A DNA stretch of 61,550 nt from Clostridia bacterium (GTDB taxonomy: Bacteria > Bacillota > Clostridia > RGIG7378), in the NCBI GenBank assembly GCA_017559445.1, contig JAFYSJ010000011.1, positions 1 to 61,550 of the forward strand, written 5' to 3'. The position numbers and the translations under genes are program-made. The notes beneath the pieces are model-generated. The model saw nothing but the letters and a program-made list of their open reading frames with translations. It was not told where the DNA came from and did no database searches. How positions within the stretch are numbered: position 1 is the stretch's first letter; each line of letters starts with the position of its first letter. Positions 54,546 to 61,550 of the stretch are shown here, in pieces.

Positions 54546-54558
54546 ACTAACAAGAGAT

Positions 54559-56037
54559 ATGCACAAATACATTATGTCCATCGATGCAGGCACAACATCT
54601 GTCAGATGCATACTTTTTGACAGAAACCGTCAGCCTGTATCTGTGGCTAAACGAGAATTATCTATATATTATCCAGAAGATGGCTGGGTGGAGCAGGATC
54701 CAGATGAGATTTGGTCCTTTACCATGGGTGCCATCACCGAGGCTTTGACTCAGATTGGAGCAGAGCCAGAAGAAATCGATTCAATTGCAATTGCAAACCA
54801 AAGAGAGACCACAATTTTGTGGGACTCTCTTACTGGTAAGCCTGTTTACAGAGCTATTGTATGGCAATGCCGCCGTACAGCACCATTTTGCAATGAACTT
54901 AGGGAACAGGGACATGCTTCCATGATTTCTGCTAAGACTGGACTTGTTGTTGACCCATATTTTTGCGCCAGCAAAATCAGGTGGATTTTGGATAACTGTT
55001 CTGTGGCAAGGGAGTTGGCAGATGCTGGCAGACTTATGTTTGGCACTGTAGATTGCTGGCTCATGTGGCATTTAACTGGCCGTAAGTCACACGTTACAGA
55101 TTGCACAAATGCATCTCGTACTATGCTCTATAACATTCACTCCATGGAGTGGGATAGTGAGCTTATACAGTTGTTTGGATTGTCCAATGTGATTTTACCT
55201 CAGGTTTTGCCATGCTCAGCAGAGTTTGGCGTAGCAGATATTTGGCAACTTAACAGACCTATCCCGATTTGCGGAGTAGCAGGCGATCAGCAGGCGGCTT
55301 TGTTTGGAGAAGAATGTTTTGAACCAGGCGATGTTAAGAACACATATGGCACTGGCGGATTCCTCCTAATGAACACAGGAGACACTTCTGTGCAGTCAAC
55401 TAAGGGCCTCATTACATCTATTGCATGGCAAATTGGAGACAAGGTAAGCTATTGCTTAGAGGGCTCCGTATTTGTTGCTGGAGCTGCTATTAAATGGCTC
55501 AGGGATAAGGTTGGACTTATCGAAAAGGCTGGAGATACGGAAGAAATTGCCCTTAAGGCTGGAACAAATGGTGGTTGCTACCTAGTTCCTGCATTTAGTG
55601 GACTTGGTGCTCCATATTGGGATCCATCCGCAAGAGGCGTAATCGTTGGCCTTACTGGAGATACAGATAGCGGACATATTGTACGTGCAACTTTGGAATC
55701 CTTGGCATACCAGGTGCAGGATGTTTTGAACGCCATGGAACAGGATTCTGGATATAAAATTACTGCCCTTAAGGCAGATGGTGGAGCAGCAGATAACCAG
55801 TTCTTGCTTCAGTTCCAGTCAGATATTTCAAATGTACCAGTTAGCAAGCCTATGTGCATTGAGACAACAGCTTTAGGTGCAGCTATGTTAGCTGGTATTT
55901 ACACAGGATTTTACGATTTTGACCAGTTCAAATCTGAAGTAGAAAAAGAATTTATGCCAACAATAGACCAGGGCACTAGGGAAAATCTTTTGTCTGGTTG
56001 GCACAAGGCTGTTGATAGAGCTAAGGGATGGTCTTAA
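54559..56037 (+). CDS. glpK: Glycerol kinase
   Basis: GlpK phosphorylates glycerol to sn-glycerol 3-phosphate. The 492-residue FGGY kinase has SIDAGTTSVRCILFDR near residue 7, GWVEQDPDEIW near 40, IANQRETTILWD near 78, the glycerol-binding WQCRR near 99, and GLGAPYWDP near 346. No uptake facilitator is adjacent. The ribosome site is weak (AAGAG). The gene follows the repeat array, so its promoter may lie in or near the repeats. Confidence 0.94.
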   Translation: MHKYIMSIDAGTTSVRCILFDRNRQPVSVAKRELSIYYPEDGWVEQDPDEIWSFTMGAITEALTQIGAEPEEIDSIAIANQRETTILWDSLTGKPVYRAIVWQCRRTAPFCNELREQGHASMISAKTGLVVDPYFCASKIRWILDNCSVARELADAGRLMFGTVDCWLMWHLTGRKSHVTDCTNASRTMLYNIHSMEWDSELIQLFGLSNVILPQVLPCSAEFGVADIWQLNRPIPICGVAGDQQAALFGEECFEPGDVKNTYGTGGFLLMNTGDTSVQSTKGLITSIAWQIGDKVSYCLEGSVFVAGAAIKWLRDKVGLIEKAGDTEEIALKAGTNGGCYLVPAFSGLGAPYWDPSARGVIVGLTGDTDSGHIVRATLESLAYQVQDVLNAMEQDSGYKITALKADGGAADNQFLLQFQSDISNVPVSKPMCIETTALGAAMLAGIYTGFYDFDQFKSEVEKEFMPTIDQGTRENLLSGWHKAVDRAKGWS

Positions 56038-56055
56038 CAAACAAGAGGTATGTAA

Positions 56056-56973
56056 ATGGTTTCATTAAACGAGTATAGATTCCTGTCCAGCAATGGCAGA
56101 GATGAAATTAGAGTATATGAGTGGCGTCCAGAGACAGAGCCAGTTGCTGTTTTGCAGTTGCATCACGGAGTTAGCGAACACATCATGCGCTACAACGATT
56201 TTGCAAGATTCTTGGCAAGCAAGGGTGTTTTTGTAGTAGGTCATGACTGCGCAGGTCACGGCCATTCTGCACAGGAAGGTACTAGACTTAACTTTGGTAA
56301 TGGTGGCTGGAATGTTGTAGTTGAGGACTTTAAGACAATTTACGACAGATATTCTACACTTTATGCAGGTAAGCCATATTTTGCACTTGGCCACAGCATG
56401 GGTTCCTTTGTTTTGCGTACATTTATCTCCAGATTCCCTGGAAAGCTTACAGGAACTATTTTGTCCGGCACAGGATTTAAGGATTCTGCAATTACATCCG
56501 CAGGAAAGATGGTTGCCAATGCTGTTTGCGCTATTAAAGGTGAATTACATGTTAGCAATTTGGTTAACGGTTTAGCATTGGGCGCATATAACAATGGTTT
56601 GGGCGAAAAGGGTGGATACGATTGGCTCTCTTGCAACAAGGAGTCCAACGATAAATACATTGCTGACCCATGGTGCGGTGGCATCCCTACAGTTGGCCTT
56701 TATAGAGATATGTTCACAGGTCTCGCAGAGGTTTGCTCTAAGGATTGTGCAGACAAAATGGACAAGGAAACACCAGTTCTTTTGATCTCTGGCGCAGCAG
56801 ATCCAGTTGGTGATAAGGGCGAAGGTGTATACAAGGTTGCAAATCTCTTTAAGGAGAGTGGCGTAAAAAATGTTAAGACTTTGCTTTATCCCAGCATGAG
56901 ACACGAAGTACTTAACGAAAAGAACAAGCAGGAAGCATATGATATGGTCCTGAGATTTGTATTAGGAAAGTAA
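56056..56973 (+). CDS. Alpha/beta hydrolase, lysophospholipase/monoacylglycerol lipase-like
   Basis: The 305-residue serine hydrolase has [18 protein letters not shown] near 36, DCAGHGHSA near 66, and the nucleophile elbow GHSMGSF near 113 (S115). The acid aspartate is in [10 protein letters not shown] near 249, and the catalytic histidine is in MRHEVLNE near 282. This layout matches Hydrolase_4 enzymes that cleave monoacylglycerols or lysophospholipids. Lying after glpK fits a lipid-to-glycerol route, an inference from context. There is no signal peptide. Confidence 0.85.
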   Translation: MVSLNEYRFLSSNGRDEIRVYEWRPETEPVAVLQLHHGVSEHIMRYNDFARFLASKGVFVVGHDCAGHGHSAQEGTRLNFGNGGWNVVVEDFKTIYDRYSTLYAGKPYFALGHSMGSFVLRTFISRFPGKLTGTILSGTGFKDSAITSAGKMVANAVCAIKGELHVSNLVNGLALGAYNNGLGEKGGYDWLSCNKESNDKYIADPWCGGIPTVGLYRDMFTGLAEVCSKDCADKMDKETPVLLISGAADPVGDKGEGVYKVANLFKESGVKNVKTLLYPSMRHEVLNEKNKQEAYDMVLRFVLGK

Positions 56974-58265
56974 TGGAAAATACCCAGGCAAATACAATTG
57001 AAAAGGTAATCTTAGTTGGCATTAGCTGTGAGGGCGGTGCCGACTATGTTTCTCGTCAGGAGGCTGAGATTTCCTTAGATGAGTTAGAGGCTTTAGCTAA
57101 GACTTGTGGTTCTGAAATAGTTGGAAAGCTTATTCAGAGTAGACAGGGACCAGATAACGCTTACTACATCGGCAAGGGAAAGATTCAGGAGTTAAAGGAG
57201 TTAGGTGAGGCCACAGAGGCAGACACCGTTATTTTTGATGACGATTTAACTGGCGCTCAGATTAGAAATATAGAGGAGGCCATTGACCTTAAGGTTATTG
57301 ACCGTACAATGCTCATTCTCGACATTTTCGCCACAAGAGCTGTGTCTAATGAGGGTAAGCTTCAGGTAGAATTGGCACAGATGAAGTACCGTTTGCCTCG
57401 ACTTATTGGCCTTGGTAAGGCGCTTTCTCGTCAGGGTGGTGGAATCGGTACTAGAGGCCCCGGTGAAAGTAAGTTAGTTTCAGACAGAAAGCATATTAAG
57501 CGTCGTATTAACGCATTGGAAGAAAGACTTTCTCAAATGGAAAAGAGCCGTGAACTGTTGCGTAAAAGCAGACAGCGTAATGGAATTCCAACTGTTGCCA
57601 TTGTAGGTTATACAAATGCAGGTAAGTCCACTTTGATGAATAACCTTTGTGACAGTGACTGTTTGGCAGAAAATAAGCTTTTCGCTACTTTGGATACAAC
57701 AACACGCAGATACACTTTACCAGAGGGCAGAGATATTCTGATGATCGATACTGTAGGATTTATCCGTAAGTTGCCACATAACATTGTTGAAGCATTTAAG
57801 TCCACATTGGAAGAGGCAATGGATGCAGACATTCTCATTCACCTTTGCGATGCAGGGGACCCACAGTTAGACGACCACATTCGAGTTGTAGATAACTTGT
57901 TGACAGAGCTTAAGGCTAAGGATACAGATCCTATTTTGGTATTCAATAAGTGCGATACTTTGCCAGAGGGATTTGATCCAATTGTTTCCTTTGAATATAG
58001 ACATCGCAAGCCAATTATGATCTCCGCAGTAACAGGTGAGGGTATCCAGGATTTGATGGAAGCTTTGACCACTAGAGTTAACGGAGATTCTGTGGTGCAG
58101 TGGATTCTGATTCCCTGGGCACAGGCTGGAATGGAAAGCAAAATAAGGGATGAGGCATTGGTGCTTGAGGACCACAATGTGGAGGAAGGTAGACTTTTAA
58201 GAGTTCGCATTGAGCACAAGTTTGCTGACAGGATTGCTCCCTTTGTAACAGAGGTGAGACCATGA
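56973..58265 (+). CDS. hflX: GTPase HflX
   Basis: HflX splits stalled or stressed 70S ribosomes. The 430-residue protein has the N-terminal HflX domain, a glycine-rich linker ending [11 protein letters not shown] near 155-165, and the GTPase domain with GYTNAGKST near 211-219, [10 protein letters not shown] near 256 and NKCD near 323. The start shares one base with the hydrolase stop, and the end overlaps yigZ by 4 bp. Confidence 0.94.
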   Translation: MENTQANTIEKVILVGISCEGGADYVSRQEAEISLDELEALAKTCGSEIVGKLIQSRQGPDNAYYIGKGKIQELKELGEATEADTVIFDDDLTGAQIRNIEEAIDLKVIDRTMLILDIFATRAVSNEGKLQVELAQMKYRLPRLIGLGKALSRQGGGIGTRGPGESKLVSDRKHIKRRINALEERLSQMEKSRELLRKSRQRNGIPTVAIVGYTNAGKSTLMNNLCDSDCLAENKLFATLDTTTRRYTLPEGRDILMIDTVGFIRKLPHNIVEAFKSTLEEAMDADILIHLCDAGDPQLDDHIRVVDNLLTELKAKDTDPILVFNKCDTLPEGFDPIVSFEYRHRKPIMISAVTGEGIQDLMEALTTRVNGDSVVQWILIPWAQAGMESKIRDEALVLEDHNVEEGRLLRVRIEHKFADRIAPFVTEVRP

Positions 58266-58888
58266 GCATGCCAGATAAGTACAGTACAGTTCTAGGCCAA
58301 GGCGAGTATATTTTGATTGAAAAAAAGTCAAAGTTTATTGCAAATGTGGCTCCTGTTGATACTGAAGAAGCAGCAAGGGAATATCTTGAGAGCATTCGCA
58401 AGAAGTATCCAGATGCAAGACATATTGTGTATGCATATTTGGTGTCTGGAGAAAGCACATACCAAAGATATTCTGACGATGGAGAACCTCAGGGAACAGG
58501 TGGTTTGCCAGTACTGGAAGCCATTAAGAGAGAGGGCCTGACCAACGTAATTTGCACAGTAACTAGATATTTTGGTGGCATTTTACTTGGTGCACCAGGA
58601 CTCACTCGTGCATATGGTTCATCTGCATCTCAGGCTTTGGTTGAGGCAGGTCGCAGGGATGTAATTAAGGTGCGTCAGGTTAATGTGATAGTTCCGCTTA
58701 ATGCAGTAAAGACACTTAACAGGTCACTTCCGGATAATAACTTTACTATTTTGGGAATCGAATACATGGCAGATGCAACATTTAAAGTGGCATGTACAGA
58801 GGACAGGATAGATGAGCTGTGTACCTTGATTAACGACTTAACAAATGGCGTTAACTTGGTTGAGCCAGGGGATGAGGTTTGGATGTAA
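58262..58888 (+). CDS. YigZ family protein (IMPACT-like UPF0029)
   Basis: The 208-residue protein has the two-domain YigZ layout. The N-terminal UPF0029 domain has [14 protein letters not shown] near 19, [11 protein letters not shown] near 56 and the signature [18 protein letters not shown] near 101-118. A small DUF1949 domain follows. The family is widespread, and its biochemical role is not settled. The start overlaps hflX by ATGA. Confidence 0.92.
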   Translation: MSMPDKYSTVLGQGEYILIEKKSKFIANVAPVDTEEAAREYLESIRKKYPDARHIVYAYLVSGESTYQRYSDDGEPQGTGGLPVLEAIKREGLTNVICTVTRYFGGILLGAPGLTRAYGSSASQALVEAGRRDVIKVRQVNVIVPLNAVKTLNRSLPDNNFTILGIEYMADATFKVACTEDRIDELCTLINDLTNGVNLVEPGDEVWM

Positions 58889-58892
58889 TGTT

Positions 58893-58917
58893 AGTACTTT
58901 TGACCGCACAAAGTACT
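58893..58917 (+). terminator. Possible weak terminator after yigZ
   Basis: AGTACTTT (58893-58900) pairs with AAAGTACT (58910-58917), but no T run follows, so termination is uncertain. Confidence 0.35.
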
Positions 58918-58956
58918 ACAAAAGTCGCCCGATACTTCCGAAAACTTCTTTCGCTC

Positions 58957-58985
58957 TTGACTCAATTCATTCCTTGATATATCCT
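58957..58985 (+). promoter_or_regulatory. Promoter of the tyrS T-box leader
   Basis: TTGACT (58957-58962), a 17-base spacer and TATCCT (58980-58985) place the start near 58992. Confidence 0.6.
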
Positions 58986-58991
58986 TAGATG

Positions 58992-59265
58992 CGTTAAAGG
59001 CAAAGAAGGGAACAAGTAGTATTTACTTAGACCGCATGAGAGAGGAGCCGGGTGGTGCGAGGCTTGCGGAGGGTATTTATGAATACATCCTGGAGCTGCG
59101 TACCGAACACATTTGTTAGTAGGCTACGACGGAGGCACTCCGTTATCTCAGTGCAGGAGTTTCATACTCCCTAAGGTCATGTTCGCGAGGTCATGACGAA
59201 GAAAGGTGGTAACACGGTATATTCCGTCCTTTCGTGGTAATACACGAGAGGACGTTTTTATTTTA
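58992..59265 (+). promoter_or_regulatory. Tyrosine T-box riboswitch controlling tyrS
   Basis: The leader of about 270 nt has the T-box elements in order: stem I with GGTGGTGCGAGG near 59051-59062, a specifier loop GAATACATCCTGGAG with UAC (Tyr) at 59084-59086, and the T-box AAGGTGGTAACACGG at 59203-59217. The UGGU bulge pairs with the ACCA end of uncharged tRNA-Tyr. The terminator is 59225-59236 paired with 59243-59254, followed by TTTTTATTTT. Uncharged tRNA-Tyr would favour the antiterminator and turn tyrS on. Confidence 0.95.
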
Positions 59266-59276
59266 AGGAGAAAATT

Positions 59277-60497
59277 ATGGGAATTTATGAGGAACTGAGA
59301 GCCAGAGGATTAGTTGCACAGGTAACTGACGAGGCTGAAATTAGAGACATGATCAACAGCGGTAAGGCTGTGTTCTATATTGGATTTGACCCTACAGCAG
59401 ATTCACTTCACGTAGGTCACTTCATGGCACTTTGCCTTATGAAGAGATTGCAGATGGCTGGTAATAAGCCAGTTGTATTGCTTGGTGGTGGTACAGGATA
59501 TATCGGAGACCCATCCGGTCGTTCTGACCTTCGTTCCATGCTTACACCTGAGACTATCGAGCACAACTGCCGTTGCTTCAAGGCTCAGATGGAGAAGTTC
59601 ATTGACTTTGGCCCTGGTGGTGCTATTGCAGTTAACAATGCAGATTGGCTTCTTAAGCTTAACTACGTTGACCTTCTTAGAGAGGTTGGCACATGCTTCT
59701 CTGTTAATAACATGTTGAGAGCAGAGTGCTACAAGCAGCGTATGGAGAAGGGTTTGTCCTTCCTTGAGTTTAACTACATGATCATGCAGTCCTATGACTT
59801 CTATCACCTTTATAAAGAGTACGGCTGCAACATGCAGTTCGGCGGCGATGACCAGTGGTCAAACATGCTCGGTGGTACAGAACTTATTAGACGTAAGCTT
59901 GGTAAGGACGCATTTGCTATGACAATCACATTGCTCCTTAACTCTGAGGGTAAGAAGATGGGTAAGACAGCAAATGGCGCTGTATGGCTTGATCCTAACA
60001 AGACATCTCCATTTGACTTCTACCAGTACTGGAGAAACGTACACGATAAGGATGTTCTTAAGTGTATCCGTATGCTTACATTCCTTCCTCTTGAAGAGAT
60101 TGACAAGATGGACGCATGGGAAGGTGCACAGCTTAACACAGCTAAGGAAATCCTCGCTTACGAGCTTACAAAGCTTGTTCATGGACAGGAGGAGGCAGAC
60201 AAGGCACAGGCTGCAGCAAAGGCTCTCTTTGTACACGGCGTAGAGGATGCTAACATGCCTACAACTCAGCTTACAGAGGATAAGTTGACAGATGGTGCTA
60301 TCTCCGTTATTGACCTCATGGTTACAACAGGACTTTGCGCATCTAAGAATGAGGCACGTAAGCTCATCTCTGGTGGCGGTGTTTCTGTAAATGGCGAAAA
60401 GGTTGCAGACATCATGGCAACAGTTACAGCAGCTCAGCTTACTGAGGGCGTAACAATTAAGAAGGGTAAGAAGACTTACCACAAGGTAACACTTTGA
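59277..60497 (+). CDS. tyrS: Tyrosyl-tRNA synthetase
   Basis: TyrS charges tRNA-Tyr. The 406-residue class I enzyme has the HIGH equivalent HVGH at 45-48 in GFDPTADSLHVGHF, GGDDQWSNM near 192, the KMSKS equivalent KMGKT near 227, and a C-terminal S4 RNA-binding domain (about 340-406). ATG 59277 has AAGGAG. Expression is under the Tyr T-box just upstream. Confidence 0.97.
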   Translation: MGIYEELRARGLVAQVTDEAEIRDMINSGKAVFYIGFDPTADSLHVGHFMALCLMKRLQMAGNKPVVLLGGGTGYIGDPSGRSDLRSMLTPETIEHNCRCFKAQMEKFIDFGPGGAIAVNNADWLLKLNYVDLLREVGTCFSVNNMLRAECYKQRMEKGLSFLEFNYMIMQSYDFYHLYKEYGCNMQFGGDDQWSNMLGGTELIRRKLGKDAFAMTITLLLNSEGKKMGKTANGAVWLDPNKTSPFDFYQYWRNVHDKDVLKCIRMLTFLPLEEIDKMDAWEGAQLNTAKEILAYELTKLVHGQEEADKAQAAAKALFVHGVEDANMPTTQLTEDKLTDGAISVIDLMVTTGLCASKNEARKLISGGGVSVNGEKVADIMATVTAAQLTEGVTIKKGKKTYHKVTL

Positions 60498-60505
60498 TTT
60501 AATGT

Positions 60506-60535
60506 AATGCGTCCTTAGGGGCGCATTGCTTTTTT
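60506..60535 (+). terminator. Terminator after tyrS
   Basis: AATGCGTCC pairs with GGGGCGCATT (60506-60527), followed after GC by six T. Confidence 0.85.
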
Positions 60536-60545
60536 AGGAGAGGAA

Positions 60546-61124
60546 ATGAGAATAATAGACATATCTCAAGAAATACTGAATTGTAACGTATATCCAGGAG
60601 ATCCAGCTCCACATATGACTCAAATTGCAGATATGGCAAAGGGTGATTTGTATAACCTTACAACACTTAGCATTTGTAACCATAACGGAACACATGTGGA
60701 TGCGCCTAAGCATTTCTTTGAAAATGGTATTTCTGTGGATCAGATTCCGTTGGATATCTTTGTTGGAGAGTGCTTTGTGGCAAGACATACAGGGGATGTA
60801 TTGAAAAAGGAAGCAGAGGAAATACTAAGTAGGGCAGGTAAAACAGAAAGACTCCTTATTGCTGGGGATGCGACAGTGACTGAGGAGGCAGCAATTGTAT
60901 TTAGAGATGCAGGAATTAAGCTCATTGGAAATGAAAGTCAGACAGTGGGTCCTAAGAATGCCCCAATGGCAGTGCATAAAATACTTTTAGGAGCAGAAAT
61001 TGTGCTTTTGGAGGGAGTAGTGCTGGATGGTGTAGAAGAGGGCCAATATTGGCTAAATGCGGCACCTATTTGCATAAAAGGAGCAGAGGGTGCACCAGTT
61101 AGGGCTTATTTGATCGAAAGATAA
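60546..61124 (+). CDS. Cyclase-family metal-dependent hydrolase (kynurenine formamidase-like)
   Basis: The 192-residue protein has the cyclase/KynB motif HNGTHVDAPKHF at 46-57, with metal-binding H46, H50 and D52, and starts IIDISQEILNCNVYPGD, where the WPGDP-like segment is YPGDP. Members hydrolyse N-formylkynurenine or other amides, or act on unrelated cyclic substrates. No tryptophan-breakdown genes are nearby, so the substrate is unknown. ATG 60546 follows TAGGAGAGG. Confidence 0.85.
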   Translation: MRIIDISQEILNCNVYPGDPAPHMTQIADMAKGDLYNLTTLSICNHNGTHVDAPKHFFENGISVDQIPLDIFVGECFVARHTGDVLKKEAEEILSRAGKTERLLIAGDATVTEEAAIVFRDAGIKLIGNESQTVGPKNAPMAVHKILLGAEIVLLEGVVLDGVEEGQYWLNAAPICIKGAEGAPVRAYLIER

Positions 61125-61138
61125 AAGAAAAATAAGAG

Positions 61139-61166
61139 TTCACTTTTTTAAAGAGTGTAGTATAAT
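61139..61166 (+). promoter_or_regulatory. Candidate promoter of ssrA
   Basis: TTCACT (61139-61144), a 16-base spacer and TATAAT (61161-61166) lie 16 bases before the tmRNA 5' end. The primary transcript would be trimmed by RNase P. Confidence 0.65.
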
Positions 61167-61181
61167 ACACAAGCAAACCAC

Positions 61182-61550
61182 GGGGATATACTGGTTTCGA
61201 CAGGGCAACCGAGGGGATTATGGCGGGTAGAGGGCTCCGATGGCCTCTTTAAAAATCGGAATTAAATATAAACGCAAACAATAATAATTTTGCATTTGCA
61301 GCTTAATTTTTAGCTGCTCGTCGGTCCGGGGGACCTGCCTCGCGGAGTGCCGGCGTCATAATGCAGGCCTTAGTAGAGGGTAGGTTAATCTACTGAACGA
61401 TATAGCCTAAGCTTTGCGGTCATATTGTATTTATGAAGCTACTGATGTGAACAGCTGGTCACGCTGCGTTTCACAGAGGGAATTTTAAATGCATGACTAC
61501 GCTCGTAGATGTAATCTCGGAAGATGCTTTGGACAGGGGTTCGACTCCCC
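61182..61550 (+). ncRNA. ssrA: Transfer-messenger RNA (tmRNA), 3' end cut by the window
   Basis: The 5' end has the tmRNA hallmark GGGGATATACTGGTTTCGAC, and the window ends in GACAGGGGTTCGACTCCCC, the T arm. Only the last acceptor bases and CCA are missing. tmRNA frees stalled ribosomes and tags the protein for proteolysis. The resume codon is GCA at 61274 and the tag frame reads ANNNNFAFAA, ending in TAA at 61304-61306. The alanine-rich end fits recognition by Clp proteases. Confidence 0.96.

Overview
The window looks like a chromosomal segment of an anaerobic, spore-forming, low-to-moderate GC Clostridia, most likely a gut or rumen Lachnospiraceae-type organism. The taxon is inferred from gene content, not from a marker search. 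The signs are a murE with the DNPR motif of meso-diaminopimelate addition, the sporulation block spoIIGA-sigE-sigG, a rubrerythrin beside a Crp/Fnr regulator, pta-ackA acetate fermentation, a lipoprotein GH5 cellulase, a sugar ABC transporter without its own ATPase, a tyrosine T-box, and Mini-RNase III.

Layout. 1-1440: end of a cut gene, tRNA-Arg(CCU), an array of CTAG-hairpin repeats, and purC. 1441-5290: an accessory block with an ECF sigma gene broken by one TAG codon, its zinc-finger anti-sigma, a membrane protein, another membrane-anchored protein and a leucine-rich-repeat protein; the first three lie between two nearly identical 46-bp terminator copies. 5300-7720: Crp/Fnr regulator divergent from a rubrerythrin with two rubredoxin domains, then a HAD phosphatase. 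7838-11070: sugar-binding lipoprotein and two permeases. 11200-25775: division and cell-wall (dcw) cluster mraZ-rsmH-ftsL-pbp-murE-murF-mraY-ftsW-murA-ftsQ-ftsA-ftsZ, without murD or murG. 25800-29326: deoD, leuA and a solute-binding lipoprotein overlapping leuA. 29336-33772: cysS, mrnC, rlmB, a GNAT and a pyridoxal-kinase-like gene. 33791-37780: acyl-CoA synthetase, pta and ackA. 37943-39178: GH5 cellulase. 39276-40288 (minus): azlCD. 40475-44667: yceD, rpmF, a DUF512 radical-SAM gene, der and plsY. 44730-47051: spoIIGA, sigE, sigG. 47096-54224: an EF-G paralogue, a MotA/MotB-like (ZorAB-like) pair, dnaG and rpoD, followed by a second CTAG-hairpin array with an 82-bp tandem period. 54559-58888: glpK, alpha/beta hydrolase, hflX, yigZ. 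58957-60535: Tyr T-box and tyrS. 60546 to end: a cyclase-family hydrolase and tmRNA, cut at the window edge.

Most of the window is housekeeping DNA on the + strand, with tight overlaps inside operons and clear intrinsic terminators between them. The least ordinary elements are the orphan ZorAB-like motor pair between the EF-G paralogue and dnaG, the two CTAG-hairpin arrays (one probably transcribed as the purC leader), the terminator-bracketed ECF cassette with a nonsense codon, and a terminator hairpin that carries the ribosome-binding site of spoIIGA.
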